Assembly (NCBI GenBank): GCA_045631885.1
Contig: JAZQVN010000039.1
Span: 18,370 to 82,369, forward strand
Direction: 5' to 3'
Origin: CAJOLV01 sp045631885
GTDB lineage: Bacteria; Bacillota_I; Bacilli_A; RFN20; CAG-826
Length of the DNA: 64,000 bases
The notes below the pieces were generated by a model, which ran no database searches, was not told the origin of the DNA, and saw only the letters and a program-made list of their open reading frames with translations. Shown here piece after piece: positions 1 through 8,509 of this stretch. The position numbers and the translations under genes were made by a program. How positions within the stretch are numbered: position 1 is the stretch's first letter; each line of letters opens with the position of its first letter.

Positions 1-646
1 CGTCTTCTGTGAATGTTAATTTCGCGCCTGTCTCTTTCGCGATTTCTAGACATCTATTTCTTAATTCTTCATTTGGCCATAATTCTTTTGGTCCGACCAT
101 GCGGTAATCTAAACCTAACTTAGCACTTGTCACTAAATAGGAATTACCCATGTTATATCTGCCATCCCCAAGATAAGCCATCTTGATTCCTTTAAGACGG
201 CCTTTTTCTTCTAAGATAGTCATAAAATCAGCGAGCATTTGAGTTGGGTGATATTGGTTAGTTAAACCGTTCCATGTTGGAACACCAGAATATTCAGCGA
301 GACATTCCACTGTGGATTGTTCATAGCCGCGATATTCGATGCCATCAAACATTCTACCTAACACTCTCGCGGTGTCTTTGATACTTTCTTTTTTACCCAT
401 TTGAGAACCGCTTGATCCAATATAGACTGCATTCATGCCTAAATCTGCCGCGGCAACTTCAAATGAACATCTAGTTCTAGTGGAATCTTTTTCAAATAAT
501 AAGACAACATTCTTACCTTCTAAATGACGGTGAGCGATTCCTGCTTTCTTTTGTCTTTTGAGTTCTCTCGCTAATTCAATCAAATATAAGATTTCTTCAG
601 GAGTATAATCTAACAAAGTTAAAAATCTTGTTTGGGCTAATTTCAT
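1..646 (-). CDS. arcB: Ornithine carbamoyltransferase, C-terminal part outside window
   Basis: Catalyses ornithine + carbamoyl phosphate <-> citrulline + Pi in the cytosol; next to arginine deiminase the catabolic direction (citrulline phosphorolysis) is likely. About 215 residues are visible on the minus strand from an ATG at 646. The carbamoyl-phosphate loop STRTR followed by CSFE, and the HPTQ motif (YHPTQMLADF), are present, as in all ornithine transcarbamylases. The gene starts 2 bp after the arcA stop, so it is the third gene of the operon transporter-arcA-arcB. The rest of the gene, and any carbamate kinase arcC, would lie beyond the left edge. The family is certain; arcB rather than argF is inferred from context. 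Confidence 0.93.
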   Translation of the reverse strand, partial: MKLAQTRFLTLLDYTPEEILYLIELARELKRQKKAGIAHRHLEGKNVVLLFEKDSTRTRCSFEVAAADLGMNAVYIGSSGSQMGKKESIKDTARVLGRMFDGIEYRGYEQSTVECLAEYSGVPTWNGLTNQYHPTQMLADFMTILEEKGRLKGIKMAYLGDGRYNMGNSYLVTSAKLGLDYRMVGPKELWPNEELRNRCLEIAKETGAKLTFTED

Positions 647-647
647 A

Positions 648-1865
648 TTAATCAACGTCCTCTCTTTCTAAAGGCATACACATACATCTTGGTCCCCCTC
701 TTCCACGTGATAATTCACTAGATGGGATTTCAAATACTTCAACACCATAACTTCTTAATATTGCATTCGTGGTGTCATTTCTTTCATAAGCAATCACTTT
801 TCCCGGAGCGATAGCGATGGTATTACTACCATCAGACCATTGTTCTCTATCCGCGGTCACTCGATCTTCTCCTCCACATGGGATGAGAATGACATCTTGA
901 TGAATGTATTTTTCTAAAATAGTTTTTAATTCTTCTTTACTCTCATTAACAATTAATTTGTTATCACCTTTTTGAATTTCAATAATTCTTAATGATTCAT
1001 AACATTCTTTATGAATAGTGAATTTATTGAAGTCAACTTGAGTAAATATCGTATCTAAGTGCATAAAGGTTCTCGCTTTAGGAATTGATAAGACGACGAT
1101 ATTTTCAAAAGTTGTTTGTTCATTAAAGAAGATATTCTTCGCAAGTCTTTCTATCGCAATAGGAGTGGTTCTTTGAGAGGCTCCAATGATGAGAGTTTTA
1201 TGGTTTAAAACCATAATATCTCCACCTTCGATGCTCTTAACTTCGTTTCTGTTATAGAAGAGCTTGTTATTTTTATAAACAGGATGATATTTGAAGATAT
1301 ATTCTCCGAATATTGTTTCTCTACTTCTCGTCACTGAGAACATGCTGTTAAGGGAGATACCATCACCAATCGAGGCAAATGGATCTCTCTGAAAATATAA
1401 ATTTGGCATTGGGTCTGTCGCGAACTGCTTATCATCAATTAAGTCTCTTAATGTTCTAATTTTCCAATCTGGTAAATCGGTTTTCTTAATACCAGCGATA
1501 GCCTTTAAGACCATTGTTCTCGTATCTTTAATTTCATTAAGATATTCTAAAACGACTTCGGATAATGTCGTGGAGTTGATATTTGCGTCTTTAACAAATT
1601 GTTGAATAAACTCTTTTTTCACTTCTTCACTTATATCAAGTGCTTCAACGACTAAATCGACGAGATAGACTACTTTCACTCCGTTATCGATAAATGTTTT
1701 CGCGAAAGTTTGATGTTCTTTCTTCGCTAGTGGAAGCCATGGGATATCATCGAAAAGCAAATCGTCTAAATGTTTAGGTGTTAAATTATGAATCTCATTT
1801 CCTGGTTCGTGAATTAAAACGGTTTTAAGTTTACCGATTTCACTATAAACGTTGATTTTACTCAT
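648..1865 (-). CDS. arcA: Arginine deiminase
   Basis: Hydrolyses arginine to citrulline and ammonia, the first step of the arginine deiminase pathway that yields ATP through carbamate kinase and raises pH. The 405 residues match the family's usual length. Visible motifs are FQRDPFASIG, EGGD, MHLDT and the C-terminal GGPRCMCMP, in which Cys394 is the expected nucleophile that forms the amidino-enzyme intermediate. The ATG at 1865 overlaps the upstream transporter gene by 8 bp, so the two are co-translated. A mollicute-type C-terminus (RCMxMPLxRxDV) supports a Bacilli/Mollicutes affinity. No anomalies seen. Confidence 0.97.
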   Translation of the reverse strand: MSKINVYSEIGKLKTVLIHEPGNEIHNLTPKHLDDLLFDDIPWLPLAKKEHQTFAKTFIDNGVKVVYLVDLVVEALDISEEVKKEFIQQFVKDANINSTTLSEVVLEYLNEIKDTRTMVLKAIAGIKKTDLPDWKIRTLRDLIDDKQFATDPMPNLYFQRDPFASIGDGISLNSMFSVTRSRETIFGEYIFKYHPVYKNNKLFYNRNEVKSIEGGDIMVLNHKTLIIGASQRTTPIAIERLAKNIFFNEQTTFENIVVLSIPKARTFMHLDTIFTQVDFNKFTIHKECYESLRIIEIQKGDNKLIVNESKEELKTILEKYIHQDVILIPCGGEDRVTADREQWSDGSNTIAIAPGKVIAYERNDTTNAILRSYGVEVFEIPSSELSRGRGGPRCMCMPLEREDVD

Positions 1866-2955
1866 GAGTTACCCCCTCTGTGACTAGTTCTTTATTTTTC
1901 TTTTCCATTTTCGCGTCATAAACGCCAGATAAGATGATTGATAATGTAATGATTATGCCTCCAGCAACAACGTTCCAAGAGAATTCTTCCATATGGAAGA
2001 TGATACTTGTTAATGTTGCAACCACCGCGGACATTGGCATTAAGACCGCGCAAGTAACCGCGGAAACGTTTTTAATTGAAATAGTTCTTAATACCCAACA
2101 CACTGCGGTGCAAGCGACACCTAAGAAGATGAGAATTAAGATATGTTGCCACTGCCAAGAGAAGTGGAGATTGTGTTCAAATGGAATGGCATAAGCAAAG
2201 CTCATAACTGTCAAAACGATTAATTGGATAAAAACATAAACCCAAGAATCTTTGTTTTTGGCAAATACTTTAGTAAAGGCAATATCAATACCAAAGAATA
2301 GACCACCGATACAAGATAAGATATCTCCACTAGTTGGAGAAGAGAATAACGCGGTGAAATCCCAACCATTTCCACATAAGACGAATGAACCAAATACACA
2401 CGCGAGTGATGCGATAATTGTCACTAGTGTTGGTTTTTCTCTCACTAATAAAAACATACAGATTGGAACCGCGATACAAGAGAAACTTTCTAAGAAAGTA
2501 TTTTTTGCTGGAGTAGTGGAATCTAAACCGATGAATTGCAATAAGTATGCTGCACCTAAAATAAGACCCGCAAGGATACAAATCCAATAGGATTGTTTAA
2601 CTTCTTCTTTTGATTTGCCTAAAAGAAGTAAGAATAAAACGAGTAATAATAAGGCGGCGATACCTCTGATCATCGTATCTAATCCTGGAACGACTGATAA
2701 ACTAGCGACAAAAGCTAAACAAGAGATGACGCCGATTGGAACGCATACCCAATAACTCTTTGATAATTTCTTAAAACCACCTGTCACCAAGATGACGAAA
2801 AACATCGCGAAACAAGAAAGTAAACCTCTTATCGCAACTAATAGGGCTGGAGAGTATAAGTTGTTGTCAAAAAGATATTTGCTGATAACTGGTGCAATAC
2901 CCCAGAGAATGACAACTAATATCAACGCTAATAATGACAAAATTTTCTTGCTCAT
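1858..2955 (-). CDS. EamA/DMT-family transporter
   Basis: A 365-residue polytopic membrane protein with about ten predicted helices in two five-helix halves, the layout of EamA drug/metabolite transporters. Hydrophobic stretches begin at residue 6 and continue to about 345, ending in a charged tail (KMEKKNKELVTEG). Its stop region overlaps the arcA start by 8 bp, so it heads the arginine catabolism operon. It could therefore move arginine, ornithine or another amino acid, although the usual partner is the unrelated ArcD exchanger; that role is inference. An 18-bp palindrome lies just upstream. Confidence 0.85.
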   Translation of the reverse strand: MSKKILSLLALILVVILWGIAPVISKYLFDNNLYSPALLVAIRGLLSCFAMFFVILVTGGFKKLSKSYWVCVPIGVISCLAFVASLSVVPGLDTMIRGIAALLLLVLFLLLLGKSKEEVKQSYWICILAGLILGAAYLLQFIGLDSTTPAKNTFLESFSCIAVPICMFLLVREKPTLVTIIASLACVFGSFVLCGNGWDFTALFSSPTSGDILSCIGGLFFGIDIAFTKVFAKNKDSWVYVFIQLIVLTVMSFAYAIPFEHNLHFSWQWQHILILIFLGVACTAVCWVLRTISIKNVSAVTCAVLMPMSAVVATLTSIIFHMEEFSWNVVAGGIIITLSIILSGVYDAKMEKKNKELVTEGVTHE

Positions 2956-2969
2956 AATGAAAAGCCATA

Positions 2970-2987
2970 TATTAGTTTACACTAATA
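2970..2987 (-). promoter_or_regulatory. Palindromic operator candidate before the arc operon
   Basis: TATTAGT-TTAC-ACTAATA has perfect 7-bp arms and lies 15 bp before the transporter ATG at 2955, where the minus-strand promoter must be (TAATAT-like -10 within it). The position suggests a repressor site for the arginine deiminase operon. The cognate regulator is not identified and the sequence is not a clear ARG box. Confidence 0.4.
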
Positions 2988-3118
2988 GGATTTTTTGACC
3001 ACCCCCAAATTAATATTTCGTTCTTTTAAGAAGAAAACTCTTCTATTTACTCTTATAAAAAATAATGGTGACTATGTTAAGTTTGGTTTACAATCGATAT
3101 ATTATGATTAATTTTTTG

Positions 3119-3172
3119 TTGACATAGTCTTATATATATTTAAAATGATAACGATTGCAACTAACGATTGCA
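3119..3172 (+). promoter_or_regulatory. Promoter and tandem operator-like repeat of the glmM operon
   Basis: TTGACA at 3119-3124, 16-bp spacer, TAAAAT at 3141-3146. Immediately downstream the 10-mer AACGATTGCA occurs twice (3150-3159 and 3163-3172, 13 bp apart), ending at the Shine-Dalgarno AGGAGG. An inverted pair GACTATGT (3070-3077) / ACATAGTC (3122-3129) brackets the upstream region and overlaps the -35 box. Because the first gene carries a helix-turn-helix, autoregulation through these repeats is plausible but inferred. Confidence 0.6.
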
Positions 3173-3183
3173 GGAGGAAAATT

Positions 3184-4821
3184 ATGACATTAGGTGAAAA
3201 GATTGCTCACTTACGAATAGTGAATGGCATGTCACAAGAAAAACTGGCGGGCTTATTAAATGTCTCTCGTCAATCAATCTCCAAATGGGAAAGCGATGAA
3301 TCTCAACCACAAATTGAAAACATCTTAGAAATCGCTCAATTATTCCAAATTACTACTGATGAATTATTAAACGATCAAATCGTTATTCATAGAGGTAAGA
3401 AATTAATCCCGAGTATCGGAGAAGATATTAAAACTAAATATTTCGGCACAGATGGCTTTAGAGGCGAAGCCAATGTCGTCTTGACCGCAGATCATGCTTA
3501 TAAAATCGGTAGATTCTTAGGTTGGTTCTATGGTAACCCAGAATATAACTGCCAAAAACCAGGTTATAGACCAAAGGTTGTTATTGGTAAAGATACACGT
3601 AGATCATCATATATGCTTGAATACGCGGTGGCTGCTGGTTTAGCGGCTTCTGGCGCGGATGTCTCATTACTTCACGTTACTACAACCCCATCAGTCTCTT
3701 ATATCGTGAGACAAGATGCTTTCGACTGTGGTGTCATGATTACCGCATCTCATAATCCTTTCTATGATAATGGTATTAAAGTTATCAATGGTGAAGGTGA
3801 AAAATTAGAAGATAGCGTCGCAGTTCTTATCGAAGCTTATCTCGATGGTGAATTAAAGAAATTAGGTATAGAAGGCGATGACTTACCATTCGCCACAAAA
3901 GATAGAATTGGTAGTATCACTGATTACTCTTCAGGTAGAAATAGATACGTTGCTTATTTAATCTCCTTAGCCAAACATTCAATGAAGGGATTAAGAATTG
4001 GCTTAGACTCCGCCAATGGTGCATCCTGGATGATTGCGAAAAATGTCTTTGATGCCTTAGGCGCACAAACATATGTTATCAATAATAATCCAGACGGCTT
4101 AAATATCAATGTCAACGCTGGTAGCACACATATTGATATCTTATGTAAATATGTTAAAGAAAATAATTTAGACTTCGGCTTTGCCTTCGATGGTGACTCT
4201 GATAGATGTATCGCTGTTGATGAAAACGGTAAAGAAGTCGATGGTGATAAAATCATGTACTTATTAGCCCTCAAGTTAAAATCAGAAGGCGCATTAGAAA
4301 AAGATACATTAGTCACCACAATTATGTCTAACTCAGGATTATTCAAAGCGTGTAAACAAGTTGGCATTAAAACAGTTCAAACTAAAGTTGGTGATAGATT
4401 CGTTTATGAAAGAATGCAAAACGAAGGTTATTCCATCGGTGGAGAACAATCCGGTCATATTATCATTAAGAAATACGCCACAACAGGTGACGGCATCTTA
4501 ACCGCGATTATGGTTACAGAAGAAATCTTAGAAAGAAAAGAAAAATTATCTAAGTTAGTCGCTCCTGTTAAATTATTACCACAAAAGTTAAAGAATGTCA
4601 GAGTAACCAATAAAGCCGCGGTTATGGATGATGAAGTGGTCAAAGCGAAATTCCAAGAAGTCAACGAAGAAATCGGTGACAATGGTCGTGCCTTATTAAG
4701 ACAATCTGGCACAGAACCAGTTGTGAGAATTATGCTTGAATGTCCAACCATCAAAGAATGTGATGACTATATTGAAAGAATTTATAACGTCATCAAGAAG
4801 AGAGGTTACGTCTGTGAATAA
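3184..4821 (+). CDS. glmM: Phosphoglucosamine mutase with N-terminal XRE helix-turn-helix
   Basis: Interconverts glucosamine-6-P and glucosamine-1-P for UDP-GlcNAc synthesis. Residues 1-65 form a Cro/C1-type HTH (GMSQEKLAGLLNVSRQSISKWE); the mutase begins at about residue 85 with KYFGTDGFRG. Catalytic TASHNP has the phospho-Ser at 189, equal to about Ser101 once the HTH is subtracted. The metal loop is DGDSDR, the sugar loop GGEQSGH and the phosphate loop RQSGTEPVVR. Length is 545 residues against about 450 for ordinary GlmM. The ATG at 3184 is chosen because AGGAGGAAAATT precedes it; an upstream in-frame ATG at 3145 lacks a ribosome site and lies in the promoter. The HTH could let the enzyme sense its substrate and control its own operon (inference). 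Confidence 0.92.
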   Translation: MTLGEKIAHLRIVNGMSQEKLAGLLNVSRQSISKWESDESQPQIENILEIAQLFQITTDELLNDQIVIHRGKKLIPSIGEDIKTKYFGTDGFRGEANVVLTADHAYKIGRFLGWFYGNPEYNCQKPGYRPKVVIGKDTRRSSYMLEYAVAAGLAASGADVSLLHVTTTPSVSYIVRQDAFDCGVMITASHNPFYDNGIKVINGEGEKLEDSVAVLIEAYLDGELKKLGIEGDDLPFATKDRIGSITDYSSGRNRYVAYLISLAKHSMKGLRIGLDSANGASWMIAKNVFDALGAQTYVINNNPDGLNINVNAGSTHIDILCKYVKENNLDFGFAFDGDSDRCIAVDENGKEVDGDKIMYLLALKLKSEGALEKDTLVTTIMSNSGLFKACKQVGIKTVQTKVGDRFVYERMQNEGYSIGGEQSGHIIIKKYATTGDGILTAIMVTEEILERKEKLSKLVAPVKLLPQKLKNVRVTNKAAVMDDEVVKAKFQEVNEEIGDNGRALLRQSGTEPVVRIMLECPTIKECDDYIERIYNVIKKRGYVCE

Positions 4822-5482
4822 GTTAAATATTAAGACCAAGGAATTATTTGAAGAATGTCCAATTCCATTTCTTAAAGAAGCGTTCGAGAACGCTGAATAT
4901 CCTTGGCAAATCCTTCCTCAAATTAAAGAAATAATTAAAAAACAAATCGAATTAGGTGTTCCTGGATATACAGAAATTGAACCAGGTGTCTACGTCGGAG
5001 AGAATGTTAAAATCGCTAAAACAGCGACAATCGAAGCTCCAGTTATCATCGGTAGCGGTACAGAACTTAGACCAGGTGCTTACCTTAGAGGTAATGTCAT
5101 CATCGGTGAAAACTGTGTCGTTGGTAACTCATCAGAATTAAAGAATTCTATTCTCTTATATCATGTGCAAGTGCCACATTATAACTATGTTGGTGACTCC
5201 ATCTTAGGTAGCCATTCTCATATGGGTGCGGGATCCATCTGTTCTAATTTAAAATCAGATGGTAAGAATATCTTCGTCCATGGTGATAGAGAATATGAAA
5301 CAGGTTTAAGAAAGATTGGCGCGATTTTAGGGGACCACGCGGATATCGGATGTGGTAGTGTTCTTAACCCAGGCACAATCATCGGCAAGAACACCCAAGT
5401 TTATCCTCTCAGTATGTTAAGAGGATGTTTCCCAGAAAACTCCATTGTTAAATCACAAAACAATGTTGTTGATAAAAAATAA
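4814..5482 (+). CDS. Left-handed beta-helix sugar-phosphate acyl/nucleotidyltransferase-like protein
   Basis: 222 residues beginning at a GTG (4814) that overlaps the glmM stop by 8 bp, with GAGAGG upstream. After an 80-residue helical N-terminus come hexapeptide repeats (IGSGTELRPGAYLRGNVIIGENCVVG) and a YVGDSILGSHSHMGAGS segment that parallels the acetyltransferase half of GlmU. It lacks the N-terminal uridyltransferase domain (no LAAGxGTR motif). Proteins of this type are commonly labelled UDP-GlcNAc pyrophosphorylase-related in Firmicutes. Between GlmM and NagB it probably acts on glucosamine-1-P or a relative; the exact reaction is not evident from sequence. Confidence 0.8.
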   Translation: MNKLNIKTKELFEECPIPFLKEAFENAEYPWQILPQIKEIIKKQIELGVPGYTEIEPGVYVGENVKIAKTATIEAPVIIGSGTELRPGAYLRGNVIIGENCVVGNSSELKNSILLYHVQVPHYNYVGDSILGSHSHMGAGSICSNLKSDGKNIFVHGDREYETGLRKIGAILGDHADIGCGSVLNPGTIIGKNTQVYPLSMLRGCFPENSIVKSQNNVVDKK

Positions 5483-5501
5483 GAAAGAAGGAAAAACAAA
5501 T

Positions 5502-6224
5502 ATGAAAGTCGTCGTCGGAAACGAACAAGAAATCAGCAGATTAATCGCTGAAGAATTTATCAAACAAGTTAACGCTAAACCAAACAGTGTCCTCGGTTTA
5601 GCCACAGGTACGTCCCCATTAGGTGTTTACGCTAACTTAGTCAAAGCGAACAAAGAAGGAAGAGTCTCCTTCAAAGATGTCGCTACATTCAACTTAGATG
5701 AATACATCGGTTTAGAAGGTACACACAATCAATCTTATCGTTACTTCATGAATGACAATTTATTCAATCATATCGATATCGATAAGAATAGAACACACGT
5801 CTTAAAAGGTGTTGGTGATTATGTTGCTTATATGAACCAATATGATGATGAAATCGCTTCCTTTGGTGGTATCGATTTACAAATCTTAGGTATCGGTAGT
5901 GATGGCCACATCGCCTTCAACGAACCAGGCACACCATTTGATTCTTTAACACATATCGCTGACTTAACAGAAAGCACCATTAGAGATAACTCCCGTTTAT
6001 TTAATGACATTTCTGAAGTTCCTACTAAAGCAGTTACAATGGGCTTAAAGAGCATCATGAACGCGAGAAAAATCGTCTTAATCGCGACAGGCAAAAATAA
6101 AGCCAAAGCTATTAAAGATTTATTAACTGGTCCAAAGACAGAAGATGTCCCATGCTCCATCCTCCAAGATCACCCAGATTGCACAATCTATGTGGATGAA
6201 GATGCATATAGCTTAGTTAAATAA
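5502..6224 (+). CDS. nagB: Glucosamine-6-phosphate deaminase
   Basis: Converts glucosamine-6-P to fructose-6-P and ammonia, linking amino sugars to glycolysis. The 240 residues are typical. Motifs are GLATGTSPLG (phosphate loop), NLDEYIGL with the catalytic Asp, QSYRYFMN and GIGSDGHIAFNEPG with the ring-opening His. The ATG at 5502 is preceded by AGAAGGAA. An upstream in-frame start lies inside the preceding gene and is rejected. It is the last gene of the glmM operon and is followed by a strong hairpin terminator. Having an opposing catabolic enzyme with GlmM suggests flux balancing at glucosamine-6-P. Confidence 0.96.
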   Translation: MKVVVGNEQEISRLIAEEFIKQVNAKPNSVLGLATGTSPLGVYANLVKANKEGRVSFKDVATFNLDEYIGLEGTHNQSYRYFMNDNLFNHIDIDKNRTHVLKGVGDYVAYMNQYDDEIASFGGIDLQILGIGSDGHIAFNEPGTPFDSLTHIADLTESTIRDNSRLFNDISEVPTKAVTMGLKSIMNARKIVLIATGKNKAKAIKDLLTGPKTEDVPCSILQDHPDCTIYVDEDAYSLVK

Positions 6225-6245
6225 GTAAAGTCCTTCCAATATAAA

Positions 6246-6277
6246 AGAGGTCCGAATTATTAACGGATCTCTTTTTC
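6246..6277 (+). terminator. Intrinsic terminator between nagB and the convergent deacetylase gene
   Basis: AGAGGTCCG (6246-6254) pairs with CGGATCTCT (6264-6272) with one G-U pair and a 9-nt loop, followed by a T-run. It includes the stop codon of the convergent gene and may work in both directions. Confidence 0.8.
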
Positions 6278-6913
6278 TAACTCTCTCATCGTTATATTTT
6301 TAATGTCTTTATTTTCACTTACTCTTCTACACAGTTCTTCTAACTTATCGTAAGTGTTATTAACTTCAAAATCATAAGCGTGAGAGACAAAGACAAATAG
6401 TTTTGCGTTAGGGTCATTAACAAATTCATCAAATCGATTAAGTGCATCATTAACATCTAAAGATGTTATTTTGACATGATGTATATCAGGGAATTGATAA
6501 GATGTATCGATTTCAGATATACGGATAACTTTGATATTGTGAAGATGTTTAATAACATCAATACATCTTTCTTCTAAATCATGAAATGGAAAAGCAAATG
6601 TATTTATTTCTTGATGGAAGATATTTTCTAAGTTAAGGATATCTTGTCCGACTTCATAAACGATATGTTCCCCTGAACACATGGTGAGATGTGGGTGAGT
6701 TAATGAATGACTCGCAACTTCATGACCTTTATATAAATTGACATTATCTTTTAAAGTTAATCTTTCAATCGGTTTATCATTTAAATACCAAACGAAATCA
6801 TCTAATCCGGAATTGAGATTAAATGTTCCTTTGATGTGATATTTATTGAAAATATCTATGACTTTATTGTCATAGATAGTTCCATCATCAATTGAGAAGA
6901 TAAAATATTTCAT
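6260..6913 (-). CDS. Polysaccharide deacetylase (NodB-type)
   Basis: 217 residues of a CE4/NodB-fold hydrolase. The metal and catalytic Asp pair is in SIDDG (Asp9, Asp10) and the His pair in HSLTHPH (His69, His73); AFPFHD follows. There is no signal peptide, so it is cytosolic or acts on an intracellular sugar or amide substrate, unlike secreted peptidoglycan deacetylases. Its ATG shares one base with the stop of the upstream flavin reductase-like gene (TAATG junction), indicating co-translation. Substrate unknown. Confidence 0.85.
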   Translation of the reverse strand: MKYFIFSIDDGTIYDNKVIDIFNKYHIKGTFNLNSGLDDFVWYLNDKPIERLTLKDNVNLYKGHEVASHSLTHPHLTMCSGEHIVYEVGQDILNLENIFHQEINTFAFPFHDLEERCIDVIKHLHNIKVIRISEIDTSYQFPDIHHVKITSLDVNDALNRFDEFVNDPNAKLFVFVSHAYDFEVNNTYDKLEELCRRVSENKDIKNITMRELEKEIR

Positions 6914-7476
6914 TATTTTAATTTAAGTCCAACTTTAAATGCGTCAGCGACATCTTCATTATAAGCGACGTATTTTAAACTAATCGTGTCAAAAGCGATT
7001 GGTTGAAGTTTCTTTGTATCAATCTTGCCATTTGTTAATACTTTTTCATCAACAGAGATGTTAATGATTTCTCCGATTAATGTGCCGCCTTCACCAGGAT
7101 TACCATCTAATGAGATTAATTTACATTCTAGTGTAAATGGGAATTCTTTAAATAAAGGAGCGTTTACCTTCTCTGATTTAATTGGATGTAAACCGGCTTT
7201 TTCGAGTTTGTCTGGTTCTTTTTCTTGAGAGACTAAGCCGACATAGTCACATTGTGTGACTGTATCTTTTGTGCCAACAGAGACGGTAAAAGCACCTGAT
7301 TTTCTAATATTATCAGTGGTGATATGTCCACCTAGAGAAATAGTAATTTGACCATAATCATAAATACTTCCCCACGCGGCGTTCATCGCGTTGGCTTTGC
7401 CATTTTCATCATAACTACCAATGATTAAAACAGGCATTGGTAATAACCAAGTTTGTTTTCCAAAATCTTTTCTCAT
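6913..7476 (-). CDS. Flavin reductase-like FMN-binding protein
   Basis: 187 residues of the flavin reductase/flavoredoxin split-barrel family. The N-terminal PMPVLIIGSYDENGKANAMNAAW matches the FMN-binding entry strand, with SLGGHITTDNIRKSGAFTVSV after it. Such proteins bind FMN and transfer electrons or reduce flavin in the cytosol; the physiological partner is unknown. It has a good ribosome site (AGGAGC) before the ATG at 7476 and overlaps the deacetylase gene by one base. The channel gene lies 20 bp upstream on the same strand, so the three may form one transcript. Confidence 0.85.
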   Translation of the reverse strand: MRKDFGKQTWLLPMPVLIIGSYDENGKANAMNAAWGSIYDYGQITISLGGHITTDNIRKSGAFTVSVGTKDTVTQCDYVGLVSQEKEPDKLEKAGLHPIKSEKVNAPLFKEFPFTLECKLISLDGNPGEGGTLIGEIINISVDEKVLTNGKIDTKKLQPIAFDTISLKYVAYNEDVADAFKVGLKLK

Positions 7477-7496
7477 AAGAAAGCTCCTAAATAAAG

Positions 7497-8426
7497 TTAT
7501 TTATCTTGTTCGTTATTTTGATTAGTTGAAGTTTCTTCTTCAACTTTTTGCTTTTCTATCTCTTCTTTATCCTTTTTATCTTTGATTTCGTTATAGAAGT
7601 TAACGATAACACTGGTGATAACTGCGACAACAATTAAACCATAGACACCTAAGATAACGGAAAGGATTCTTGATATTATACCTGTAACTGAGAAGTCACC
7701 TAAACCAATCGTAGTGACAATCGCGAATGAATACCATAAACCATCACCGAATGATGGGATGCCATCTTCCATAATGGCAAAATAGAAAGAACAGGCGACC
7801 ATTAAGACCACTAAGCCGTATAAAATTTCAAAGGCATAGGTCTTTTTCATAATTTTGATGATGCCTTTTAATTTCATTCTTGAGAATGCAAATGCAAGAG
7901 TGTCAAATAAGGCAAGGATCATGATAACCATGATGCAAGACGCCATGGCGATAAGTAATAAATCTGGATCGTCAAGAATAAACAAAGGAACGACAGCGAA
8001 TATTAGTCCTACCGCCGCGAGGAACATATTACAAATCCAGTTAAAGACTTTGTTTTTAATAATAGCGATGCAAATTCTATTCGCGACAATCGTGAAGAAA
8101 TAAATTGAACAAATAATACAATATGTAACTGCGTTTTCTTCTAAAATAAATACGAGTATTGCTAAGGCTAAATAAATTGCCACAAATACTATATTTTTGA
8201 TTAAAGCTAGTTTGCTGTGGTCCACTTTATGAGCTTTGACCGCTAAAGGGATTCTTGATAAGGATAAGAAGAGGAACATAAAACCAAAGGAAATCTTAGT
8301 TCCTCCGCCTTCACCAATCGCGCCACTTAAGGAGAATAAAGCAAAAACTAAAACACCTACGGTGATAGAACTCGAAATGATTGGATAAATAATTCTTCTC
8401 ATCTCATCGGTAATTCTTAAGCGCAT
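7497..8426 (-). CDS. Potassium channel family protein
   Basis: 309 residues with about seven hydrophobic segments. The last two flank a pore loop with the selectivity filter TTIGLGDF (residues 238-245), the TxGxGD signature of Ion_trans_2 potassium channels. The first four to five helices resemble an additional membrane domain without an obvious charged S4 helix, so voltage gating is doubtful. The cytoplasmic tail (after residue 275) is short, charged and Glu/Lys-rich, with no RCK domain. It starts at an ATG preceded by AAGGAGATAAGTACA. Probable role: potassium flux or membrane potential. Confidence 0.85.
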   Translation of the reverse strand: MRLRITDEMRRIIYPIISSSITVGVLVFALFSLSGAIGEGGGTKISFGFMFLFLSLSRIPLAVKAHKVDHSKLALIKNIVFVAIYLALAILVFILEENAVTYCIICSIYFFTIVANRICIAIIKNKVFNWICNMFLAAVGLIFAVVPLFILDDPDLLLIAMASCIMVIMILALFDTLAFAFSRMKLKGIIKIMKKTYAFEILYGLVVLMVACSFYFAIMEDGIPSFGDGLWYSFAIVTTIGLGDFSVTGIISRILSVILGVYGLIVVAVITSVIVNFYNEIKDKKDKEEIEKQKVEEETSTNQNNEQDK

Positions 8427-8465
8427 TGTACTTATCTCCTTATTTCTTATTTAGGATACCATTAT

Positions 8466-8494
8466 TTTATACAAAAATGAAAAAGAATAAACAA
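8466..8494 (-). promoter_or_regulatory. Promoter of the channel-flavin reductase-deacetylase operon
   Basis: On the minus strand TTGTTT (8494-8489), 17-bp spacer, TATAAA (8471-8466), then a leader of about 35 nt to the ATG at 8426 with a Shine-Dalgarno sequence. Confidence 0.55.
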
Positions 8495-8509
8495 CCTCTA
8501 ATAATTTCC

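Noticed and set aside
3145..3183. Upstream ATG at 3145 as the start of the HTH-GlmM gene
   Set aside because: It falls inside the -10 box and has no ribosome site, whereas the ATG at 3184 follows AGGAGGAAAATT.
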